A DNA stretch of 64,000 nucleotides from positions 62,001-126,000 of the forward strand of contig NZ_NFLQ01000002.1 of the NCBI RefSeq assembly GCF_002160985.1. The letters run 5' to 3'. Below, in pieces: positions 8,753 to 18,171 of this stretch. The notes beneath the pieces were generated by a model. It saw nothing but the letters and a program-made list of their open reading frames with translations, had not been told where the DNA came from and did not search any database. The position numbers and the translations under genes are program-made. Source of the stretch: Lachnoclostridium sp. An118 (GTDB taxonomy: Bacteria; Bacillota; Clostridia; Lachnospirales; Lachnospiraceae). Position 1 is the first letter of the stretch. Each line of letters opens with the position of its first letter.

Positions 8753-9277
8753 ATGAAGCCAATAGAAGAATACGTGGTCAGTATACCGGATTTTCCCGAG
8801 CAGGGGGTCGTTTTCAGAGATGTGACCAGCGTACTCCAGGATGCGGAGGGTCTGCATTTAGCCATTGACCTGATGCAGGAGAAGCTGGGGGGGATAGAGT
8901 TTGACGTGGTGGCAGGGCCTGAGTCCAGGGGATTTATTTTCGGGGTGCCCATTGCCTACAATCTGCGGAAGCCTTTTGTGCCGGTGCGAAAGAAGGGCAA
9001 GCTTCCCCGGGAGACCGTATCCATCGAGTACGAGCTGGAGTACGGGACTGCCTCCCTTGAGATGCACAAGGACTCTATAAAGCCCGGGCAGAAGGTAGTC
9101 ATCATCGACGACCTGATCGCCACCGGAGGGACCACGGAGGCTATCATCAAGCTGATCGAGGGGATGGGCGGCGAAGTCGTAAGGATCATTTTCCTCATGG
9201 AGCTTGCCGGCCTCAAGGGCCGGGAGAGGCTGAAGGACTATGACCTGGACGCTGTGATCACCTACCCCGGAAACTGA
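8753..9277 (+). CDS. apt: adenine phosphoribosyltransferase
   Basis: A 174-residue type-I phosphoribosyltransferase that converts adenine and PRPP to AMP. FPEQGVVFRDVTSVLQD near the N terminus and GPESRGFIFGVPIA fit Apt, and VVIIDDLIATGGTTEA at about residues 117-132 is the PRPP-binding loop. Length matches the family. It has its own promoter and lies just upstream of the (p)ppGpp enzyme gene, a conserved Firmicutes arrangement (recJ-apt-relA). Confidence 0.97.
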   Translation: MKPIEEYVVSIPDFPEQGVVFRDVTSVLQDAEGLHLAIDLMQEKLGGIEFDVVAGPESRGFIFGVPIAYNLRKPFVPVRKKGKLPRETVSIEYELEYGTASLEMHKDSIKPGQKVVIIDDLIATGGTTEAIIKLIEGMGGEVVRIIFLMELAGLKGRERLKDYDLDAVITYPGN

Positions 9278-9338
9278 CAGGCTGCAGGAACAGGCAGACA
9301 GAGCGGGGAATAACCTGGAAAAGGAGGAGGGAACTGAT

Positions 9339-11684
9339 ATGGCAGTTATGACCTATGAATCGGACAATAAAAACCGTATTGCGCCCGAATCTATCATGGA
9401 AAATCAGATGCTTGGGCTTGAGATCGTGGACGGGCACGCGGTGAAATCCCCGGAGGATTACCAGGACCCGGAGCAGCTCTACCAGATGCTTATCGCCCGC
9501 ATCCGCAAATATCATCCTTCCACGGATGTCTCCATGATAGAGAAGGCGTTTGATCTGGCAAAGGAAGCTCATAACGGACAGTGCAGGAAATCCGGTGAGC
9601 CCTATATCATACATCCCCTCTGGGTGGCCATTATCCTGGCGGACCTGGAGATGGATAAGGAGACCATTGTGGCGGGGATGCTCCACGACGTGGTGGAGGA
9701 TACTGCCGTGACGGACGAGCAGATCCGGCAGGAGTTCGGCGAGGAGGTGGCCCTCCTGGTGGATGGCGTCACCAAGCTGGGACAGCTGTCCTACTCCTCG
9801 GATAAGCTGGAGGTGCAGGCAGAAAATCTGCGCAAGATGTTCCTGGCCATGGCAAAGGACATCCGTGTCATCATCATCAAGCTCGCGGACCGGCTGCACA
9901 ATATGCGGACCCTCCAGTTCATGCGCCCGGAGAAGCAGAAGGAGAAGGCAAGGGAGACCATGGACATCTATGCGCCCATTGCCCAGCGGCTCGGTATCTC
10001 CAAGATAAAGACGGAGCTGGATGACCTGGCGCTCAAGTACTCCCAGCCGGATGTATTCTATGACCTGGTGGACCAGATAAACGCCAGGAAGACGGAGAGG
10101 GAGGAGTTTGTCCAGCAGATCGTGGAGGAGGTCTCCCGGCACATCAAAAATGCGGGCATCCGTGCCGAGGTGAACGGACGGGTGAAGCATTTCTTCAGTA
10201 TATATAAGAAGATGGTGAACCAGGATAAGACCGTGGACCAGATCTACGACCTCTTTGCGGTGCGCATCATTGTGGATTCTGTGAAGGACTGCTATGCGGC
10301 CCTGGGAGTGATCCACGAGATGTACACACCCATCCCCGGCAGGTTCAAGGACTACATCGCTATGCCGAAGGCCAACATGTACCAGTCCCTCCACACCACC
10401 CTCATGAGCTCCGTAGGGCAGCCCTTTGAGATACAGATCCGTACCCAGGAGATGCACAAGACGGCTGAGTACGGTATCGCCGCCCACTGGAAGTACAAGG
10501 AGTCCAATGACGGGAAGAAGAATGTGAAGGCCCAGGAGGAGGAGAAGCTGAACTGGCTGCGCCAGATCCTGGAGTGGCAGAGAGACATGTCGGACAACAG
10601 GGAATTCCTCAGCATGCTCAAGGGCGACCTGGATCTCTTTGCGGAGGATGTCTACTGTTTTACGCCGGGCGGAGATGTGAAGAGCCTGCCAAACGGCTCT
10701 ACGCCGGTGGACTTTGCCTACGCCATCCACAGTGCGGTGGGAAATAAGATGGTGGGGGCCAGGGTCAATGGCAAGCTGGTGAATATCGACTATAAGATAC
10801 AGAACGGTGACAGGATAGAGATACTCACCTCCCAGAATTCCAGGGGCCCCAGCAGGGACTGGCTGAACATTGTCAAGAGCACCCAGGCCAAGAACAAGAT
10901 CAACCAGTGGTTTAAGAAGGAGTTCAAGGAGGACAATATCGTCCGGGGCAAGGAGCTTATTGCCAGCTACTGCAAGACGAAGTCTATCAACCTGGCCAAT
11001 ATCGTGAAGCCCAAGTACCAGGAAGTTGTCCAGAAGAAGTACGGCTTCCGGGACTGGGATTCCGTTCTGGCAGCCATCGGCCACGGGGGCCTGAAGGAGG
11101 GCCAGGTGGTGAACCGGCTCATGGAGGAGTACAGCAAGGAGCACAAGCAGGAGCTCACTGACGAGGTGGTGCTGGAGAAGGTGGCCGAGGCCTCCAGGAA
11201 CAAGGTGCACATTGCCAAGTCAAAGAGCGGCATCGTGGTGAAGGGCATTGACGACATGGCAGTCCGCTTCTCCAGGTGCTGTAATCCAGTGCCGGGAGAT
11301 GAGATCGTTGGTTTTGTCACCAGGGGAAGAGGGCTCTCCATCCACAGGACGGACTGCGTCAATATGCTCCATCTGACGGATGCGGAGCGGGCCCGCCTCA
11401 TCGACGTGGAGTGGGAGAGCGAGGTGGCCGAGGAAGAGGGCGGCCAGTATCTTGCGGAGATCAAGATGTACGCCTATGACCGGCAGGGACTCCTCATGGA
11501 GATTTCCAAGATATTTACCGAGGCAAAGCTGGATGTGAAGTCCCTGAACGTGCGCACCAGCAAGAAGGGGACTGCCACCATCGAGGCGGGCTTCATCGTC
11601 CACGGCAGGGAGGAGCTGGCTGATGTGTCCAAAAAACTGCGGCAGCTGGACGGTATCATCGATATCGAGCGCGCCGCAGGCTAG
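9339..11684 (+). CDS. relA: bifunctional (p)ppGpp synthetase/hydrolase (Rel/RSH)
   Basis: A 781-residue stringent-response enzyme. The HD hydrolase domain (about 60-210) has YIIHP and LHDVVEDTA, with catalytic His and Asp intact. The synthetase domain (about 250-370) carries GRFKDYIAMPKANMYQSLHT; its RFKD sequence is the RXKD signature of bifunctional enzymes rather than the EXDD of RelA-only synthetases. TGS (about 440-505) is YCFTPGGDVKSLPNGSTPVD. A zinc-finger/RIS region contains RFSRCCNPVPGDEI, and a C-terminal ACT domain (about 705-781) follows. It should both make and destroy the alarmone. GGAGGAGGG precedes the ATG. Confidence 0.97.
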   Translation: MAVMTYESDNKNRIAPESIMENQMLGLEIVDGHAVKSPEDYQDPEQLYQMLIARIRKYHPSTDVSMIEKAFDLAKEAHNGQCRKSGEPYIIHPLWVAIILADLEMDKETIVAGMLHDVVEDTAVTDEQIRQEFGEEVALLVDGVTKLGQLSYSSDKLEVQAENLRKMFLAMAKDIRVIIIKLADRLHNMRTLQFMRPEKQKEKARETMDIYAPIAQRLGISKIKTELDDLALKYSQPDVFYDLVDQINARKTEREEFVQQIVEEVSRHIKNAGIRAEVNGRVKHFFSIYKKMVNQDKTVDQIYDLFAVRIIVDSVKDCYAALGVIHEMYTPIPGRFKDYIAMPKANMYQSLHTTLMSSVGQPFEIQIRTQEMHKTAEYGIAAHWKYKESNDGKKNVKAQEEEKLNWLRQILEWQRDMSDNREFLSMLKGDLDLFAEDVYCFTPGGDVKSLPNGSTPVDFAYAIHSAVGNKMVGARVNGKLVNIDYKIQNGDRIEILTSQNSRGPSRDWLNIVKSTQAKNKINQWFKKEFKEDNIVRGKELIASYCKTKSINLANIVKPKYQEVVQKKYGFRDWDSVLAAIGHGGLKEGQVVNRLMEEYSKEHKQELTDEVVLEKVAEASRNKVHIAKSKSGIVVKGIDDMAVRFSRCCNPVPGDEIVGFVTRGRGLSIHRTDCVNMLHLTDAERARLIDVEWESEVAEEEGGQYLAEIKMYAYDRQGLLMEISKIFTEAKLDVKSLNVRTSKKGTATIEAGFIVHGREELADVSKKLRQLDGIIDIERAAG

Positions 11685-11720
11685 AAAAACGCTGTAATGG
11701 TTGAGAGGTAAAGACGCGAT

Positions 11721-12341
11721 ATGAAAATAGAAAAATTTGTCACAGGCATCATCAGCACAAACTGCTATCTTGCCATCAATGAGGAGACAAAACAGACCGT
11801 TGTCATCGACCCGGCGGCCTGCCCATCCTATCTGATGGGGCATATAAAAAGTGAAGGGCTTCAGGTGGAGGCCATCCTCCTGACTCACGGACATTTTGAC
11901 CATATCATGGGGATAGATGGGTTCCGGGAGGAATTCCCCGTCCCGGTGTATGTGCATGAGGGGGACAAGGAGACCCTTCTGGACCCGGCCCTGAACTTGT
12001 CGATCAGCTACACGAGCGGCTACACCTTTGACGGGGCGGATTTCATTCGTGATGGACAGAGGCTGGAGCTGGCGGGATTTTCCTTCCGGGTCATCCACAC
12101 GCCCGGGCACACGCCCGGCGGAGTCTGCTACTATGTGGAGAGTGAGGGCGTGCTGTTCAGCGGCGACACCCTTTTCCAGAACTCAGTGGGACGCACGGAT
12201 TTCCCGAACAGCAGCACCTCAGACCTCATTCGCTCCCTTCGGGAGAAGGTCATGCAGCTCCCGGACGATGTGAAGGTGTATCCAGGACATATGGGGGAGA
12301 CGACCATCGGGCACGAGAGGAAAAATAATCCGTTCATTTAA
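11721..12341 (+). CDS. MBL-fold metallo-hydrolase (glyoxalase II-like)
   Basis: A 206-residue metallo-beta-lactamase-fold enzyme. The metal-binding motif THGHFDHIMG is at about residues 55-64, followed by HTPGHTPGGVCYY, SGDTLFQNSVGRTDF and YPGHMGETTIGHE, giving the full set of His/Asp ligands for a dinuclear centre. Motifs resemble the hydroxyacylglutathione hydrolase (YcbL/GloB-like) group, but Clostridia generally lack glutathione, so the substrate is uncertain. It starts 36 bp after the Rel gene and is followed closely by a large palindrome. Confidence 0.9.
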   Translation: MKIEKFVTGIISTNCYLAINEETKQTVVIDPAACPSYLMGHIKSEGLQVEAILLTHGHFDHIMGIDGFREEFPVPVYVHEGDKETLLDPALNLSISYTSGYTFDGADFIRDGQRLELAGFSFRVIHTPGHTPGGVCYYVESEGVLFSGDTLFQNSVGRTDFPNSSTSDLIRSLREKVMQLPDDVKVYPGHMGETTIGHERKNNPFI

Positions 12342-12351
12342 CACAATTTTG

Positions 12352-12400
12352 CGCAATTCCGGACGTAATACTTTTAAAAAGTATTACGTCCGGAATTGCG
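12352..12400 (+). repeat. dispersed palindromic repeat, copy 1
   Basis: A near-perfect hairpin: left arm CGCAATTCCGGACGTAATAC, a short TTTTAAAAA centre, and the complementary right arm ending GTCCGGAATTGCG. It begins 11 bp after the MBL-hydrolase stop. Its GGACGTAA...TTACGTCC core recurs at 59260-59310 and 61695-61725, so it is a genomic repeat rather than a gene-specific terminator, though it could stop transcription. Confidence 0.88.
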
Positions 12401-12470
12401 TCAACCCCTGCGGTATTGTGCGTCGTGTTTGGAACAATAGCTACAATAGGAAGGATGGACATACAACATC

Positions 12471-13946
12471 ATGATTTTTTTGAGCTGTAGCAGCGATATG
12501 TATACATACAACACCTATCACCTTGCAAAAGCATTTTTCCCGGAGGAGGAAATGCAACAAAATGTGTCAGAGGAGATGGAGGATGTCTTCCGGTTGACCT
12601 TCCCTGACGGTCGGGTGTTTGCGGTAAAAGCGGGAGATATCCCGGAGGGAACGGACCGGAGCAGAAAGAAATATGCAGTGGATGCGGCCCTCTATAAGGC
12701 CTGCCGGGAGTATACGGGAAGGGACCTTGCCTGGGGTATCCTGACTGGGGTGCGCCCCACAAAGATCGCTATGCAGAAGCTGGAGCAGGGGATGGATGAG
12801 GACTCCTTTGTGCGGTGGTTCCAGGAGGATTCTTTTGTGAGCCGGGGGAAGGCTGTCCTGGCCTGGCAGGTTGCCGGGAGGGAGAAAAAGATCCTGGAAC
12901 AGCTGGATTACCGGGATGGCTACAGCCTCTATGTGGGCATTCCCTTCTGCCCCTCTGTGTGCAGCTACTGTTCCTTCAGCTCCGGACCTATTGACTATTG
13001 GAGGGACTCTGTGGAGGACTATCTTAAAGCCCTGATGAAAGAGCTCTCCTGGATCGGGGAGAGGGCTGCGGAGAGGGGGAAAAGGCTGAACACCATTTAC
13101 ATCGGCGGAGGCACCCCCACCACCCTTGAAGAGGGCCAGCTGGAGAGGCTTCTCTCCCACATAGACCGCTGCTTTTCCCGGGAGTCTCTTCTTGAGTACA
13201 CTGTGGAGGCGGGGCGGCCGGACAGCATTACGGAGGGCAAGCTGAAGGCCCTCAAGGGGCACGGGATCACACGCATCTCCATCAATCCCCAGACCATGCA
13301 GCAGAGGACCCTGGATCTCATCGGAAGGGGCCACACCGCGGAGGAGATAGAGGACAGCTTCCATATGGCAAGGAGCCTGGGCTTTGACAACATCAACATG
13401 GACCTCATTGCCGGGCTTCCCAAAGAGACCGCCGCCGACATGGCGGACACTCTGGAGAAGATAGGGGCCCTGGGGCCGGACAGCCTCACAGTCCACTCCC
13501 TCGCCATCAAGCGGGCAGCAAAAATGGGGCAGGAGAAGAGCTCCACAGGCAGCATCGCGGCTCTGGCCGGTGACCCGGCGGTGATGGCCAGGGAGCTCTC
13601 GGCCATGATAGAGGAGGCGTACAGGGCGGCGGAGAGTATGGGGCTTTCCCCATATTACCTGTACCGGCAGAAGAACATTGCCGGCAATTTTGAAAATGTT
13701 GGCTTTGCAAAGGTTGACAAAGCAGGAATTTACAATATACTTATTATGGAAGAAAAGCAGTCCATCATTGCTGCCGGGGCAGGATCCTCCACAAAGATCC
13801 TGCTGGATGAGCCCATCCTTGTTCCGGGCAGCAGACATGGAAGAAAGACAACGCTTGTGCGGGTGGAGAATGTGAAGAACATCCGGGAGTACATCGCCCG
13901 CATTGATGAAATGATAAATCGAAAAGGAGAATGGTTATGGCGCTGA
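12471..13946 (+). CDS. hemZ: coproporphyrinogen dehydrogenase-like radical-SAM protein HemZ
   Basis: A 491-residue member of the HemN/HemZ group. About 150 N-terminal residues carry the HemZ-type LTGVRPTKIA motif. The radical-SAM motif CPSVCSYC (Cys160, 164, 167) is followed by YIGGGTPTTLEEGQLERLL, TVEAGRPDSI and NMDLIAGLPKE. The family name comes from B. subtilis HemZ, oxygen-independent coproporphyrinogen III oxidation; in an anaerobe lacking visible haem genes the true substrate is uncertain. The start at ATG 12471 has a poorly spaced AGGAAGG. The 3' end overlaps hisS. Confidence 0.88.
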   Translation: MIFLSCSSDMYTYNTYHLAKAFFPEEEMQQNVSEEMEDVFRLTFPDGRVFAVKAGDIPEGTDRSRKKYAVDAALYKACREYTGRDLAWGILTGVRPTKIAMQKLEQGMDEDSFVRWFQEDSFVSRGKAVLAWQVAGREKKILEQLDYRDGYSLYVGIPFCPSVCSYCSFSSGPIDYWRDSVEDYLKALMKELSWIGERAAERGKRLNTIYIGGGTPTTLEEGQLERLLSHIDRCFSRESLLEYTVEAGRPDSITEGKLKALKGHGITRISINPQTMQQRTLDLIGRGHTAEEIEDSFHMARSLGFDNINMDLIAGLPKETAADMADTLEKIGALGPDSLTVHSLAIKRAAKMGQEKSSTGSIAALAGDPAVMARELSAMIEEAYRAAESMGLSPYYLYRQKNIAGNFENVGFAKVDKAGIYNILIMEEKQSIIAAGAGSSTKILLDEPILVPGSRHGRKTTLVRVENVKNIREYIARIDEMINRKGEWLWR

Positions 13947-15202
13947 AGAAAAAGCCGGTCACGGGCATGAAGGACATCCTGCCCCGTGAAATGGAAATCA
14001 GGGACTATGTGATCCAGATGATCAAAGACACCTACAAGACCTATGGATTTATGTCCATGGAGACCCCCTGTGTGGAGCATATCGAGAACCTCTGCAGCAA
14101 GCAGGGAGGGGACAACGAAAAGCTGATCTTCAAGATCCTGAAAAGAGGAGAGAAGCTGAAGATAAAGGAAGCCCAGGAGGAGATGGATGTGGTGGACGGA
14201 GGTCTGCGCTACGACCTGACAGTCCCTCTTGCCCGGTACTATTCCAATCACTCCAACGAGCTCCCGTCCCCCTTCAAGGCTCTGCAGATCGGAAATGTAT
14301 GGCGGGCTGACCGCCCCCAGAAGGGACGCTTCCGCCAGTTCGTGCAGTGCGATATCGATATCCTCGGGGAGGCCGGCAACCTGGCTGAGATCGAGCTCAT
14401 CCTTGCAACCACGGCCATGCTTGGAAAGATGGGCTTTGAAAATTTCACAGTCTGCATCAATGACCGGAATATCCTAAAGGCCATGGCAGCTTACAGTGGC
14501 TTCGCCGAGAAGGATTACGACGAGGTCTTCATCATCCTGGACAAGATGGACAAAATAGGTCCCGAGGCAGTGGGACAGGAGCTGATGGAGCTGGGCTATA
14601 CAAAGGAAAATGTGGACACCTACCTGGGGCTCTTTGACGAGACGCCCGGGGATGTCAGCGGTATCCGTTTCCTGAAGGAGAAGCTGGGCGGCTACCTGAG
14701 CGATGAGACGGCAGAGAGCATGGAGATGATCATGTCCAGCGTGGAGTCTGCACGGGAGGCGGAGTTTAAGATCCGCTTCACGCCTACTATGGTGCGTGGA
14801 CAGTCCTACTACACAGGCACCATCTTCGAGGTGGTCATGGACGACTTCGGCGGTTCCGTGGCAGGCGGAGGCCGTTACGACAGGATGATCGGGAAATTTA
14901 CAGGGCAGGATACACCGGCCTGCGGATTTTCCATCGGATTTGAGCGCATCGTCATGCTACTCCTTGAGAACGGCTACCAGGTTCCTTCAAAAGGAGAGAA
15001 AAAGGCATATCTCATGGAGAAGAACATGCCGAAAGAAGGCGTGCTCAAGGTGCTGTCCAAGGCAAAAGAGGACAGGAAGGCCGGAAAGCAGGTGCTGGTG
15101 GCCAACATGAAGAAAAATAAAAAGTTCCAGAAGGAGCAGCTCATGGAAGAGGGCTACGGTACTATCGTGGACTGCTATGCGGACTCAGTGGAGAAGCTGT
15201 AG
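13937..15202 (+). CDS. hisS: histidyl-tRNA synthetase
   Basis: A 421-residue class II aminoacyl-tRNA synthetase charging tRNA-His. GMKDILPREMEIRDYV starts the fold. Motif 2 is around VWRADRPQKGRFRQFVQCD, the histidine-specific loop is GQSYYTGTIFEVVM, and motif 3 is CGFSIGFERIVML. The C-terminal anticodon-binding domain is present. Of two ATGs, 13937 is chosen because AAGGAGA abuts the first one at 13931. It overlaps hemZ by 10 bp and precedes aspS, the usual Firmicutes pairing. Confidence 0.96.
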   Translation: MALKKKPVTGMKDILPREMEIRDYVIQMIKDTYKTYGFMSMETPCVEHIENLCSKQGGDNEKLIFKILKRGEKLKIKEAQEEMDVVDGGLRYDLTVPLARYYSNHSNELPSPFKALQIGNVWRADRPQKGRFRQFVQCDIDILGEAGNLAEIELILATTAMLGKMGFENFTVCINDRNILKAMAAYSGFAEKDYDEVFIILDKMDKIGPEAVGQELMELGYTKENVDTYLGLFDETPGDVSGIRFLKEKLGGYLSDETAESMEMIMSSVESAREAEFKIRFTPTMVRGQSYYTGTIFEVVMDDFGGSVAGGGRYDRMIGKFTGQDTPACGFSIGFERIVMLLLENGYQVPSKGEKKAYLMEKNMPKEGVLKVLSKAKEDRKAGKQVLVANMKKNKKFQKEQLMEEGYGTIVDCYADSVEKL

Positions 15203-15245
15203 ACGAAGAAATGTGCAGGAATAAATAAAAAGGAGAAGAGAGAAA

Positions 15246-17042
15246 ATGGCAGAGTCAATGCAGGGCTTAAAGAGGACCCACCGCTGCGGTGAGCTGTCTG
15301 CCGCCAATATTGGCGAGACAGTCACTGTCATGGGCTGGGTGCAGAAGAACAGGAACAAGGGAGGTCTCGACTTTGTGGATGTGAGAGACCGCTCTGGTAT
15401 CATACAGGCCGTGTTCGAGGAGGGCAAGACAGACAGCGCTCTTCTTGAGAAGGCGACAAGGCTCCGGGCGGAGTATGTGGTGGCCGTCGTGGGAAAGGTG
15501 GAGAGGCGCCAGGGAGCTGTCAACACCAATATTTCCACCGGTGAGATCGAGATCATCCCGGAGGAGCTGCGGGTGCTGTCCGAGGCAGAGACCCCTCCGT
15601 TCCAGGTGGAGGAGAACTCGAAGACAAAGGAGGAGGTGCGCCTGAAATACCGCTATCTGGACCTGCGCAGGCCGGATATGCAGCGAAACCTTCTCATGAG
15701 GAGCCGGGTGGCCACGCTGACCCGCCAGTTCCTCGCGGATGAAGGTTTCCTTGAGATCGAGACACCGGTGCTGGTGGGGAGTACACCGGAGGGGGCCAGG
15801 GACTATCTTGTGCCCAGCCGTATCCACCACGGGCATTTCTATGCGCTGCCCCAGTCTCCCCAGCTCTTCAAACAGCTCCTCATGTGCTCCGGCTGTGACC
15901 GCTATTTCCAGCTGGCAAAATGCTTCCGGGACGAGGACCTGCGGGCTGACCGTCAGCCGGAGTTCACACAGATCGACATGGAGCTCTCCTTCGTGGATGT
16001 GGATGACGTCATCGATGTAAATGAGCGCCTTCTGGAAAAGCTGTTCCGGGAGATCCTCGGCGTGGAGGTTTCCCTTCCGATCCCCAGGATGACCTGGCAG
16101 GAGGCTATGGACCGCTATGGCTCGGACAAGCCGGATATCCGCTTCGGCATGGAGCTGCATGACGTGACAGAGACGGTAAAGGACAGCGAGTTTGCCGTGT
16201 TTAAGGGAGCGATCGAGAGCGGCGGCACGGTCCGGGGTATCAACGCCAAGGGACAGGGTGGCCTGCCGAGAAAGAAGATCGACAAGCTGGTATCTTTTGC
16301 AAAGGATTTCGGCGCCAAGGGACTTGCCTACATCGCCATCCAGGAGGATGGGACTGTGAAATCCTCCTTCGCCAAATTCATGACAGAGGAGGAGATGCAG
16401 GCACTCATCGGGGCTATGGAAGGAGAAAGCGGAGACCTGCTCCTCTTTGCGGCTGATAAAAACAAGGTTGTCTGGGATGTGCTGGGCAATCTGAGGCTGG
16501 AGCTGGCCCGCCAGATGGAGCTGCTGGACAAGAATGAGTACAAGTTCATCTGGATCACAGAGTTCCCCCTCCTTGAGTGGAGCGAGGAGGAGAACCGCTT
16601 CACAGCAATGCACCACCCATTTACCATGCCTATGGAGGAGGACCTCCAGTATATTGACAGCGACCCCGGCAGAGTGCGGGCAAAGGCCTACGACATTGTG
16701 CTGAATGGAAATGAGATCGGCGGCGGAAGCGTCCGTATCTTTAACCCGGAGATACAGAGCAAGATGTTTGAGGTGCTTGGCTTCACACCGGAGAGGGCAC
16801 AGGAGCAGTTCGGCTTCCTCCTGACCGCCTTCAAGTACGGCGTCCCGCCCCATGCAGGGCTGGCTTACGGTCTGGACCGCCTTGTCATGCTCATGGCAAA
16901 GCAGGACAGCATCCGTGATGTGATCGCCTTCCCGAAGGTGAAGGATGCTTCGGACCTCATGACAGAGGCCCCCACGCCGGTGGACCAGAAGCAGCTGGAT
17001 GAGCTTGGTCTGGCTGTTGTGGAAGAGGAAGAGGGCCAGTAG
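15246..17042 (+). CDS. aspS: aspartyl-tRNA synthetase
   Basis: A 598-residue bacterial-type AspRS. An N-terminal OB-fold anticodon domain is followed by class II motif 2 (FRDEDLRADRQPEFTQIDME), an inserted GAD domain in the middle third (MELHDVTETVKDSEFAVFKG) and motif 3 (GLAYGLDRLVMLMA). Length matches the bacterial form. AGGAGAAGAG precedes the ATG. Whether it is discriminating or also charges tRNA-Asn cannot be read from the motifs alone. Confidence 0.97.
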   Translation: MAESMQGLKRTHRCGELSAANIGETVTVMGWVQKNRNKGGLDFVDVRDRSGIIQAVFEEGKTDSALLEKATRLRAEYVVAVVGKVERRQGAVNTNISTGEIEIIPEELRVLSEAETPPFQVEENSKTKEEVRLKYRYLDLRRPDMQRNLLMRSRVATLTRQFLADEGFLEIETPVLVGSTPEGARDYLVPSRIHHGHFYALPQSPQLFKQLLMCSGCDRYFQLAKCFRDEDLRADRQPEFTQIDMELSFVDVDDVIDVNERLLEKLFREILGVEVSLPIPRMTWQEAMDRYGSDKPDIRFGMELHDVTETVKDSEFAVFKGAIESGGTVRGINAKGQGGLPRKKIDKLVSFAKDFGAKGLAYIAIQEDGTVKSSFAKFMTEEEMQALIGAMEGESGDLLLFAADKNKVVWDVLGNLRLELARQMELLDKNEYKFIWITEFPLLEWSEEENRFTAMHHPFTMPMEEDLQYIDSDPGRVRAKAYDIVLNGNEIGGGSVRIFNPEIQSKMFEVLGFTPERAQEQFGFLLTAFKYGVPPHAGLAYGLDRLVMLMAKQDSIRDVIAFPKVKDASDLMTEAPTPVDQKQLDELGLAVVEEEEGQ

Positions 17043-17077
17043 ACTGACAGCTGGATGATAGAAGCTATGGAATAAAA

Positions 17078-17107
17078 GGGACATCTCCTGACGGGGGATG
17101 TCTCTTT
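17078..17107 (+). terminator. intrinsic terminator after aspS
   Basis: Stem GACATCTCC/GGGGATGTC (one G-U pair) with loop TGACG, then TCTTTT. It closes the hemZ-hisS-aspS run. Confidence 0.8.
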
Positions 17108-17214
17108 TGTACATATGAAGCTCCCCGCTCGTAGCCCGGCTCCGGCCTGCGAGGACAATTTATCAGAAAAGCATCTGGATATAAAAGCGTTTATATGTTA
17201 TGATCCGTTTACAG

Positions 17215-17244
17215 TGGCAGAGAAGAGGGGACTTGAACCAACAC
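17215..17244 (-). other. tRNA 3'-end-like fragment (tentative)
   Basis: On the minus strand GGTTCAAGTCCCCTCTTCT followed by CTGCC looks like a T-loop and acceptor 3' strand of a tRNA, but no matching 5' half or paired T-stem is found. It may be the remnant of a tRNA gene or a chance match. Confidence 0.3.
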
Positions 17245-17250
17245 AGCGCC

Positions 17251-17295
17251 AAAAGAAAAGCGCTGAAGCCAGTGCAAATACCAGCTTCAACGCTT
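17251..17295 (-). terminator. terminator of tRNA-Gly copy 1
   Basis: Read on the minus strand: AAGCGTTGAAGC ... GCTTCAGCGCTT hairpin followed by TTCTTTT. A related hairpin follows the second tRNA copy. Confidence 0.7.
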
Positions 17296-17306
17296 CCTGA
17301 AAAGAG

Positions 17307-17379
17307 AGCGACAGACGGGGCTCGAACCCGCGACCCCGACCTTGGCAAGGTCGTACTCTACCAACTGAGCCACTGTCGC
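17307..17379 (-). tRNA. tRNA-Gly(GCC), copy 1
   Basis: A 73-nt cloverleaf on the minus strand: acceptor GCGACAG/CTGTCGC, D-arm GGCTCAGTTGGTAGAGT, anticodon arm GACCTTGCCAAGGTC with anticodon GCC (Gly), and T-arm CGCGGGTTCGAGCCCCG (stem G-C rich, one weak pair). No CCA is encoded; the discriminator is U. It is identical to the copy at 18172-18244. Confidence 0.97.
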
Positions 17380-17410
17380 ATTTGTTTTTGCGTTCCTCAG
17401 AACAAAAAAT

Positions 17411-17439
17411 AATATACTATATGAGAGAAGAAATGTCAA
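17411..17439 (-). promoter_or_regulatory. promoter of tRNA-Gly copy 1
   Basis: On the minus strand TTGACA (17439-17434), 17-bp spacer, TATATT (17416-17411). The same arrangement precedes copy 2. Confidence 0.85.
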
Positions 17440-17524
17440 TACTTTTTTTGAAAATCAGACAACCGAAAATCAGCTTCGGCTGCATGCTGTTTTTCTGCGC
17501 GAGCATGGGAGGAGAGGAGTGCTT

Positions 17525-18044
17525 ATGATCTATATTACGGGAGATACTCATGGTGACTGGATGAGCAGATTGAATACAAATGCTTTCCCGGAACAAAAGA
17601 GTATGACGAAACAGGACTATGTGATCATCTGCGGGGATTTCGGGATTTGGAATGACACAAAGCAGGAAAAACATAATCTGGACCTTCGGCGGCGCAGGCA
17701 GCCATGACATCCGAGACGGCATTTTAGAAAAGGATGACCCCAGGGTCAAGAAATGGAGATATGATCATGAAAAGATGTTCAGGATAAACCATATGTCCTG
17801 GTGGAAGGAAGGATTGCCATCTGAAGACGAAATGGAAGAAGGGCGCAGGAATTTAGCAAGTACAGAAAATAAGGTGGACTTTATCGTGACTCATTGCGGT
17901 GCTGCCAGCAGTATATTATTGTATTCTCTGGGTGGATATAAACCGGATATCCTTAAAAAGTGGTTTATGGGGCACTACCACGATAACTATGCCGTTAATG
18001 ATAAAGAAATCATCATATATGAACAGATTGTCAGGATCGCGTAA
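17525..18044 (+). pseudogene. decayed metallophosphoesterase
   Basis: The N-terminal frame reads MIYITGDTHGDW and YVIICGDFGIW (metal-binding GDTHG and GDFG motifs) and then stops at 17707. A second frame from about 17652 continues with TFGGAGSHDIRDGILE, INHMSWWKE, FIVTHCGA and WFMGHYHDNYAVNDKEIII. Together they match a clostridial metallophosphatase of roughly 230-270 residues, but with a frameshift and about 70 residues missing between GDFG and FGGA (including the usual GNHE motif), plus a smaller gap before the GHYHDN motif. It is AT-richer than its neighbours. Non-functional as an enzyme on this reading. Confidence 0.8.
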
Positions 18045-18110
18045 AAGTGAGTGTTTAAAAAGCAGTCATCAGCCATTCTCCGCAAGATCGGTCGATGGCT
18101 TTTTGCGAAA

Positions 18111-18163
18111 ACCAAAAAAAGAAAAGCGTTGGAACCGGCATAAATATCAGGCTTCAACGCTTT
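18111..18163 (-). terminator. terminator of tRNA-Gly copy 2
   Basis: Minus strand: AGCGTTGAAGCC ... GGTTCCAACGCT hairpin followed by a TTTTCTTTTTTT tract. It corresponds in position and sequence to the hairpin after copy 1. Confidence 0.82.
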
Positions 18164-18171
18164 TGGATGAG

